Source: Mariannaea sp. PMI_226
Lineage: Eukaryota > Ascomycota > Sordariomycetes > Hypocreales > Nectriaceae
Assembly: GCA_024336345.1 (NCBI GenBank)
Contig: JANFOG010000001.1
Span: 62,001-126,000, forward strand
DNA: 64,000 nt
Reading direction: 5' to 3'
In this document: positions 58,079 through 64,000 of the stretch, piece after piece
Layout of the letters: every line of letters starts with the position of its first letter
How positions within the stretch are numbered: position 1 is the stretch's first letter
Made by a program: the position numbers and the translations under genes
The notes under the pieces: generated by a model
Told to the model about the DNA's origin: nothing
Seen by the model: only the letters and a program-made list of their open reading frames with translations
Database searches by the model: none

Positions 58079-59129
58079 ATGGCGTCCAGTGCTCGAGGCC
58101 ACTACACGAATCCGCCTTTGGATGATGATGACCTGATGATCGATCCTGATGATGGTATGTTATGCCCCATGAAGATTCATGGTCACCTGAGATGCACCGG
58201 CTTGCAATATGTCAACCGGAAGTCTTCTAACATGCGGTAGCCGACCTAGACGAATTTGATGACCCCCTTGGACACGATTCATCACGACAGCCCCTGACAG
58301 GCAACATCGGCGCCAGCTCGTCCTCTCAGCCGCTCAATGAAAACTATCTAACCTCGAGAATTCCCGGCGAAGATCGTCGAGCCCCGCAAAACACAATTGA
58401 TGAGACGGTTTGGGAGACTTTGCGCCGCGACTTGCTCGCTGTTTGGGCCAAGATGAGGGAGGTGCTTTACCCACGATATCTCTTGGGCGGCACCATGTTT
58501 GACTCAGAAGGTGGCCTGCGAGGAGCCTACTCCAATATTCGTGGAGCGGGAATCTCGGGAACAAGAGAGGAGCTCACTGGGCTGGCAAGCCGCATGATTG
58601 ACGCTGAGGCGCTCCTCCAGAGCAATATGACACCTGGTCTTCGTGATTGGGATCTCTGGGGCCCTCTGATTTTCTGCTTGCTTCTCAGTCTTCTTCTGAG
58701 CTTCACTGCCGATCCTACCCAGAGAGACAATGTCTTCAGCGGCGTCTTCGCGATGATTTGGATTGGCGAGGCTGTGGTAACCCTGCAGATCAAGCTGTTG
58801 GGGGGAAACATGTATGTGCCCACTCGCCGCCTGCTCATCCTATTCATTATTTATCGCAAATGGCTAACTCGAACCCTAGCTCCTTTGCTCAATCCGTCTG
58901 CATTATCGGTTATACCCTGTTCCCGTTAGTTCTCGCCGCCATGATGTCCGCCGTAGGACTTCACTGGATTGCTCGCATACCCGTCTACCTCATCCTGGTT
59001 GCATGGTCCCTGGCGGCTGGCGTTAGTATCTTGGGTGGTAGCGGCGTTGTGAAGAACAGAGTAGCAATCGCTGTTTACCCCCTGTTCGTCTTCTACCTTG
59101 GTCTGGGTTGCCTATGCTTCATCAGTTAG
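58079..59129 (+). CDS. YIP4: Yip1-domain protein Yip4 (YIPF6 family)
   Basis: Five-helix Golgi membrane protein that interacts with Rab GTPases in vesicle traffic. Three exons, 58079-58154, 58241-58811 and 58880-59129, with introns of 86 and 68 bp, give 298 residues. The acidic N-terminus (NPPLDDDDLMIDPDDADLDEFDD) is cytosolic. RDLLAVWAKMREVLYPRYLLGG and DWDLWGPLIFCLLLSLLLSF are the YIPF6/Yip4 hallmarks. Exon 3 supplies the last helices (GYTLFPLVLAAMM and the rest). Junctions GGN-ISFAQSVCIIGYTLFP restore conserved sequence. Identification is strong to family; the Yip4 subgroup is likely. Confidence 0.92.
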
Positions 59130-60638
59130 AGAGGCATCCCGCGTTGTCTCGTCGAAGATCTCTCTTTTCTATTTCCTTTTTTCTTTTCCCTTTCTTATTC
59201 TGTGCTGTTAATGACAGCACTCTCTTCAAGGTGTGGTCAAGAGCTGAGAGGAACAACGTGAAACTTTGCATTTTCTACGTTGGGGCACCTTGCAACGGTT
59301 CGAACATGTGAATTAAGGTACTTAGGGCAAAGAAGGCAACTAAATGGGTTTATTCGTGCGGTTTTCTTATCAAGGCATGCATTAGAGAAGGGATGCGTGT
59401 ATCTGTTTGTATCTTTAGTATCACAACAGGATCGGATTCACTGGATTCCCAATCTTGAATCCAACAAGGCCAATCTACTGGCGCTGATTATCTATGATGA
59501 CAGAAGCATACATTGAATGTGACAACTGACTGGGGGAGACCGCTGGCAAGATGGTAGCCTGACTATGTGCATGCGCGTGGGCATGTGCATGTGCGTGTCT
59601 CTGTGACTACCAATCAATGTATGTGCAGCCCCAAGCTTGTCGCGAAGGATAACGGCCATCCATGGAAGCAGAAGTCGCCGCATAGCGGTCCGTCGAAATG
59701 CTCTGTCGATGGAGTCGGCTGGTACGGGGATGAATGAGTTGCCCTTAACAGGCGTTTTTGCGCAGGCATGTATTTCCCGTATCTCTCCTTGAGAGACGAT
59801 ATCATCCATGGCCATGAACGCACGCTTGAATATATGAACCACTCTGGACTAGCGCCTAGCCTGGCCCGTCGTCCACTCTGGCGGCTCTGCAATGGCCTCT
59901 CAAGGTGGTAAAGCGCGAGCGGTGAAGATCTTTTTTCTTTCTTGCTTGGTTGTCCATTTTACAGGCTGGTGCCCTCTTGATTGGAGGAGAAAACGCAGCA
60001 TCGGGTGCCCTCAACATGCCCCTCAACAGCTCAAGGGCTACTGAGCTGGGCCAAGCTGGGCTCTGAGGCTGGGCCTCATTGCATTTCAAGTCATTTGATT
60101 GTCCAGGACAAGACAAATAGATAGCCAAGGCAAACAATCAAAGCCGGGCCCATCAAACATAGGTAGCCTTTTGTGCCTGATGACATGTAGATTTTTTGCT
60201 TCTTTGCTCGTCCGCCATCATGTCTCGCATCCCCTGTGCTTGCAATAATATTTGATATCCCTGTGAAGGGCGCAAGTCCGGTCCGTTTCTACAGTCCACA
60301 GACAAAGCCCACTCTGGGAGAGCCCCGTTTCCTTCTCCTGCGCCGCCGCGCGCCGACCTATAACCTACCTACAGTACCTTAGGTACTCTACTAGACTACC
60401 TACTTTACCTCCGAAGCATGATTAGTTGATTTCATTGTTTCATTATTGACTGGTTATCAACTTGGTCCGCTTAGCTGTACTTCGTTATCTCACTCAACTC
60501 TCCCCCATCCCCATCATCGTCATTCAACGGCACCGTACTGCACCGCACCGCACCGCACCGCACCACAGGCAAAACCCCGAAAAAAATAAACAGCCGCAAA
60601 ACGACGACTTCGCTCTCCTCACGCCCGCCACGCTCGCC
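59130..60638. promoter_or_regulatory. Intergenic: YIP4 3' UTR and YRB2 promoter
   Basis: About 1.5 kb. It contains an alternating GTGCATGTGCGTG tract (59567-59600), a TACCTACAGTACCTTAGGTACT cluster (60363-60407) and a CACCG pentanucleotide repeat (60541-60560) in the YRB2 leader. Minus-strand open frames at 59492-60137 are not supported. Confidence 0.5.
60541..60565. repeat. (CACCG)n repeat in YRB2 leader
   Basis: Four tandem CACCG units plus a degenerate fifth, about 75-100 bp upstream of the YRB2 ATG. Confidence 0.85.
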
Positions 60639-62311
60639 ATGGCCGACGACGCTCCAGACGCCAGCCCCAGGACCGAGCCCGTCAATATCGAAATTAAGGA
60701 AGACGCTGAAACTCGTGCCGCCCGTCGCGAGCTCAAGCAGTCGTCCATCTCCGACCCCAAGCCAGCGGCGGACACTGCTCTTGGCTCCGGCACCCCTTCG
60801 GCTGTCAACAGTGCCGCTCGCCCTGCCTCACCGGCCGATGCGTCCGATAGCGATCTGAAGGATCAAGTTGCGTCACCTAAGAAGAAGCGCGCACACGACC
60901 AGCTAGATGGCGGCGAGAAAGACACCGACAACAACGATGCGACTAGCGTGGCTTCGTCCGACTCCGCAAAGGATAGAGCCTCGCGGCTCGAGCCTGAAAA
61001 GAAGCGACATCGTGACGAAGAATCTAACGATATTGATTTGGTATGTTAACACGGCCTTTTTTCTTTTCCTTCTCTCTCTCTCTCTCTTCTTCTTCTTCTT
61101 TTTCTTCGTCTCTCTGGATTTGTTTGGCCCGATGCGGAATATTTTAACTAGCTAACCAATGCCTTTAGATGTCAAAAACGGAAGATTCATCCAAGAACGA
61201 CGAGTCTGCGAAATCACCAGCCAAGAAGGATGCACCGCCATCTTCAACAAGCGCCTTTGCCGCTTCGAGTTTCGGCAAGCTCTCATCAGGATCGTCGCCA
61301 TTCGCATCCCTCGGTGCTACTAAGGGCAGTGTCTTCGGATCTGCTGGCGCCCCCTCACTCTCCTCCTTCGCATCGCCCGCCACCGCCTCCCCCGCTCAGC
61401 CAGCTGCCCCTCCAAAGTTGACTTTCGGCAGCACAACCAGCGCATCGCCTTTTGCTACCATTCCATCTAACACAAATGGGCTTGGAGGAGGTAGTCCCTT
61501 CGGCTCAACTCTCTCAGGAATCAAACCCCTTGGCAGCTTTGCCGCGCCTGGAGGAAGTGCTCTCAAAACCGACCGACCCGCCAAGCCATTTGGCGCTCCT
61601 GAGAGCGACGCAGAAGATGATGAAGGAGACAAATCAGATGAAGAGGAGGCTCAACATGAGGAATTGGAGCGCGCAAGATCGCCAGAGAAGGAATCGGAAG
61701 ACAAAAAGAAGCACAAACTCCAAAAAGGTTCGTGTCCACCCCCTGTCTACCCAACTGATCAGCTCTGACTGCCATGTAGTGGAAGTGAACGACGGCGAAA
61801 CGGGCGAGACTACCATCATATCAGTAAGAGCAAAGATTTATTTCCTCGACAAAGATGCTGGGTGGAAAGAACGAGGTGCGGGCATGTTGAAGATCAATGT
61901 TCCTTCGGCCTGCGTCGAGTTTGATGAGTCTGGCGCCGTTATCCCTGGCTCTTTTGACGCTTCATCATTGGAGGCAGATGAGGATACCGAGTTGAAAGAC
62001 CACAAAGTTGCTCGCCTCATTTTGCGACAAGACCAGACACATCGTGTTATTCTGAATACGGCTATTCTGCCCGCCACAAAGTTCACGGAAAAGGCTTCTT
62101 TGAAGTCTGTTGGCATTCTCTTCACAGCCCTTGAGGGTGAACCAGCGAAGCCTGTGAGTATTACAATGCGGGTAAGTCTACATTTCCTCTTTCTTTGACC
62201 CCTTCGTTTCTTGTAGTCTGACTTGAAATCATTTAGATGAGCTCAGCGAATGCTAAGGTCTTCATGAACGAAATCGGCATCATCCAGAGAGAGCTTCAGA
62301 GCACCAGCTAG
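60639..62311 (+). CDS. YRB2: Ran-binding nuclear export cofactor Yrb2 (RanBP3-like)
   Basis: Nuclear RanBD protein that assists Crm1-dependent export. Four exons, 60639-61040, 61169-61727, 61780-62171 and 62237-62311, with introns of 128, 52 and 65 bp, give 475 residues. The N-terminal part has basic nuclear-localisation-like clusters (SPKKKRAHD, EKKRHRDEE). The middle is FG-like and low complexity (SSFGKLSSG, SVFGSAG, SPFGSTLSG), then acidic. The Ran-binding domain starts near 320 (VEVNDGETGETTIISVRAKIYFLDKD, GWKERGAGMLKINV, RVILNTAILPATKF) and ends in exon 4 (MSSANAKVFMNEI). Intron 1 contains a CT-rich tract (61070-61100). Confidence 0.9.
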
Positions 62312-63031
62312 AGGTTACTACTACAGGAAGATTTGCAAATGGATTGATCCAACTGAAACCCACTAACGAGTCATCACAGCCGATTATATCATCGGTAGGG
62401 TTGCTACAGTCAGAATGGACGGCCTAGAAGTATTATATCGCTGCCGCGAGATACAGGCGAGCAGACCACGCGGCTGCATTGGGGACGATGGACTTGAAGG
62501 ATACAAGGCAACGCCCAGCTTGGCCCAGAAAATGTTGGCGTGTGAAGGAGATCCTTAGGTCTGAAGAACAACTCAGTAAAATTAGCACAGATAGAAGTGT
62601 CTGAACACCCGAGGCCGGAGCGTCAATGGGACGTTGAGAAGCTGTAAGAATGGAGGCGATGCAGTCTTTTCCTGAATATTTGTTTTAGGTAGGCAGGACA
62701 GCCTCGGGTTAAAAAAAATAATGAGTAGTTATGCCAATGAATGCATTCTTATCCACAGCCTGATGTAACATACAAGCGAACACGACGTTTCTACACAAGG
62801 GTGATGGATCAGCGTCCTTGAGCACATTGGTGGTGTGGTTTGAGGTGCGCACGTGATTTGGCGTCACTTCCGTGCCGGCTTACCATCAACTTCATCACTA
62901 CCATCACGGCTTCACGGCTTCACAGCTTCTTGGCTAATATCAAATCTTAGCGGTTCAGACGCGGCCGGCGAATCACCAGGCCGATTGATACAGCTATCCA
63001 AGGGCACAATGATTTGAACTAACTAGTCAAC
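62312..63031. promoter_or_regulatory. Intergenic: YRB2 3' UTR and HRQ1 promoter
   Basis: About 720 bp. It has a small CACGGCTT tandem (62905-62925) near 110 bp before the HRQ1 ATG. No gene is supported. Confidence 0.5.
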
Positions 63032-64000
63032 ATGGTCAATCACAACCTTCCTGACGCCACTGCTGGTCCATCAGCCCCGGCACCAGGAGGTAAACGAAAG
63101 CGTGAATCCGCTCAAGGAAATCCACATGAAGACTCAGAATCGGACTTGCGCAGGATCAGTGGCACTAAAAGGGGCGATACTGCAAGCAAATCAAAATCTG
63201 GCGGCAAACGTGAGACTATCCAGACGATTCCATGTCTGGTTAATTGGCCCGAGTCCTTCAAATTACTAGAACAAACCCATCGCGCACTAAATTTGGTCTT
63301 CACGTTCTGCTGTACTCGAAAGCATCTTGCAACGACTTTTGATACGATCAAGTCAGCAGTAGAATCGCACACCAAACGGAGTCTCACAATTGAAGAGGTC
63401 GCTTCGATGGCAGCTCTTCGCCCAGGGAGCATCAACTTCGCCTACGTAGATGAAGTCATGTTGCAACTGGCCATTAAGAGTACCGAAAAAGATGAAGTCT
63501 TCCGATCTGGCAACTCAGCAAAGTCTGTGACTCACACGTACGATGCATCCGTGGGTGGGATCACTGGCACAGAGAGCCTGGAGCAAGATAGCCAACCTCC
63601 TAACCGTGAGGTTCTTTTCTTCGAGTTTATCGATGCAGATCTAAAGAGGGAAGTTCCAGGCAAGACCTCTGGTGAACCAATTAAGCCAAATCGCAAGTTG
63701 CGCGAAGAACAGTTGAGGATGCCTGTCTTCAGCCAGAAGCAAATGGCAACATTGATTGAAAGACGTAACCAGAAATTTACTAATGCAGTCAACTCCTTTC
63801 TCAATAAATGCTTTGAGGACCGGCTAGACCCAGAAATTAGTCTGCGAGAGCAGACAAAAGCCTTCATTCCAACTCCAAGTCTTCGAGAGGAGGAGAGCGT
63901 TGAAAAGGCGGTTGATTCTATTCCAGAGAGCATCCCCAAAGATCGGAAATCTATACCAGAGATTGTACAGCAACTCAAAGAGAGCTCTTGGTATACTGGT
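63032..64000 (+). CDS. HRQ1: ATP-dependent DNA helicase Hrq1 (RecQ4-like), 5' part
   Basis: Open from the ATG at 63032 to the window edge (323 codons, no stop, no intron needed). The N-terminal region has a basic, disordered start (GGKRKRESAQG). A Cdt1-like winged-helix segment follows at about 70-150 (FKLLEQTHRALNLVFTFCCT, TRKHLATTFDTIKSAV, LTIEEVASM). Then comes RNQKFTNAVNSFLNKCFEDR, and the approach to the helicase core reads SIPEIVQQLKESSWYTG, which in fungal Hrq1 immediately precedes the DEAD-type core. The core itself lies beyond the window, so the helicase motifs cannot be checked. The alternative reading as Cdt1 is less likely because of the IPEIV...SWYTG segment. The known role is 3'-5' helicase activity in crosslink repair and telomere maintenance. 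Confidence 0.8.
   Translation, partial: MVNHNLPDATAGPSAPAPGGKRKRESAQGNPHEDSESDLRRISGTKRGDTASKSKSGGKRETIQTIPCLVNWPESFKLLEQTHRALNLVFTFCCTRKHLATTFDTIKSAVESHTKRSLTIEEVASMAALRPGSINFAYVDEVMLQLAIKSTEKDEVFRSGNSAKSVTHTYDASVGGITGTESLEQDSQPPNREVLFFEFIDADLKREVPGKTSGEPIKPNRKLREEQLRMPVFSQKQMATLIERRNQKFTNAVNSFLNKCFEDRLDPEISLREQTKAFIPTPSLREEESVEKAVDSIPESIPKDRKSIPEIVQQLKESSWYTG

Noticed and set aside
1..64000. Transposons, RIP-mutated repeats, viral or toxin genes, secondary-metabolite clusters
   Set aside because: No transposase, reverse transcriptase, integrase, polyketide or NRPS domains seen in any frame; no long AT-biased blocks with decayed coding.

Overview
The window reads as nuclear DNA of a filamentous ascomycete (Pezizomycotina). 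Genes are on both strands and spaced by 0.3-5 kb. Most are split by GT-AG introns of roughly 45-170 bp with CTAAC/CTGAC-like branch sites. The gene set is fungal: Zn2Cys6 regulator, GPI-anchor enzymes, 29.9-kDa-type complex I subunit, Gvp36, Yip4, Yrb2, Rrn11. An EED (PRC2) homologue argues against Aspergillus-type Eurotiales, which lack PRC2. Together with the TACCTAGGTA-rich intergenic DNA this makes a sordariomycete, perhaps Hypocreales, my best guess; that placement is inference. I see no transposon, rRNA, tRNA, CRISPR array or secondary-metabolite cluster.

Layout: BST1 GPI inositol-deacylase (867-4332,+); Mch1/nodulin-like MFS transporter (5339-7340,-); TMS1 serine incorporator (9137-10728,+); cystathionine beta-lyase (12511-13883,-); MSP1 AAA extractase (15085-16562,-); Csm1/Pcs1 monopolin subunit (17318-18868,+); MCD4 GPI ethanolamine-phosphate transferase (19907-23115,+); farA/CTF1-alpha fatty-acid regulator (27189-30486,+); intracellular LysM protein (32360-34231,+); ARV1 (35037-36149,+); V-ATPase subunit e (36440-36878,-); hydroxyisobutyrate-dehydrogenase-like protein (37306-38292,-); N-acetylglutamate synthase ARG2 (39515-41568,+); GVP36 BAR protein (42364-43710,+); complex I NDUFA5/29.9 kDa subunit (44715-45615,+); RRN11 (46525-47772,+); EED (47778-49929,-); twin-PAS protein (55163-57268,+); YIP4 (58079-59129,+); YRB2 (60639-62311,+); and the 5' part of HRQ1 helicase (63032 to the edge,+).

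The genes are housekeeping and regulatory and form no operon-like system. Two act in GPI-anchor metabolism (BST1, MCD4) and ARV1 is linked to it. Several others act on ER/Golgi/vacuole membranes (TMS1, YIP4, VMA9, GVP36). Two amino-acid biosynthesis genes (ARG2, cystathionine beta-lyase) each have a perfect TGACTCA (Gcn4/CPC-1) element within 400 bp of the start. I did not find a clearly new system. The best leads are fine-scale: a single-base frame break in EED at a G7 run, an 18-nt in-frame microexon inside the FarA zinc cluster, a GC-AG intron, four AT-hooks on the monopolin subunit, and a recurring 10-bp palindrome TACCTAGGTA in intergenic DNA.

All exon boundaries were worked out by hand from splice signals, reading frame and remembered family conservation. 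No alignment or expression data were available.
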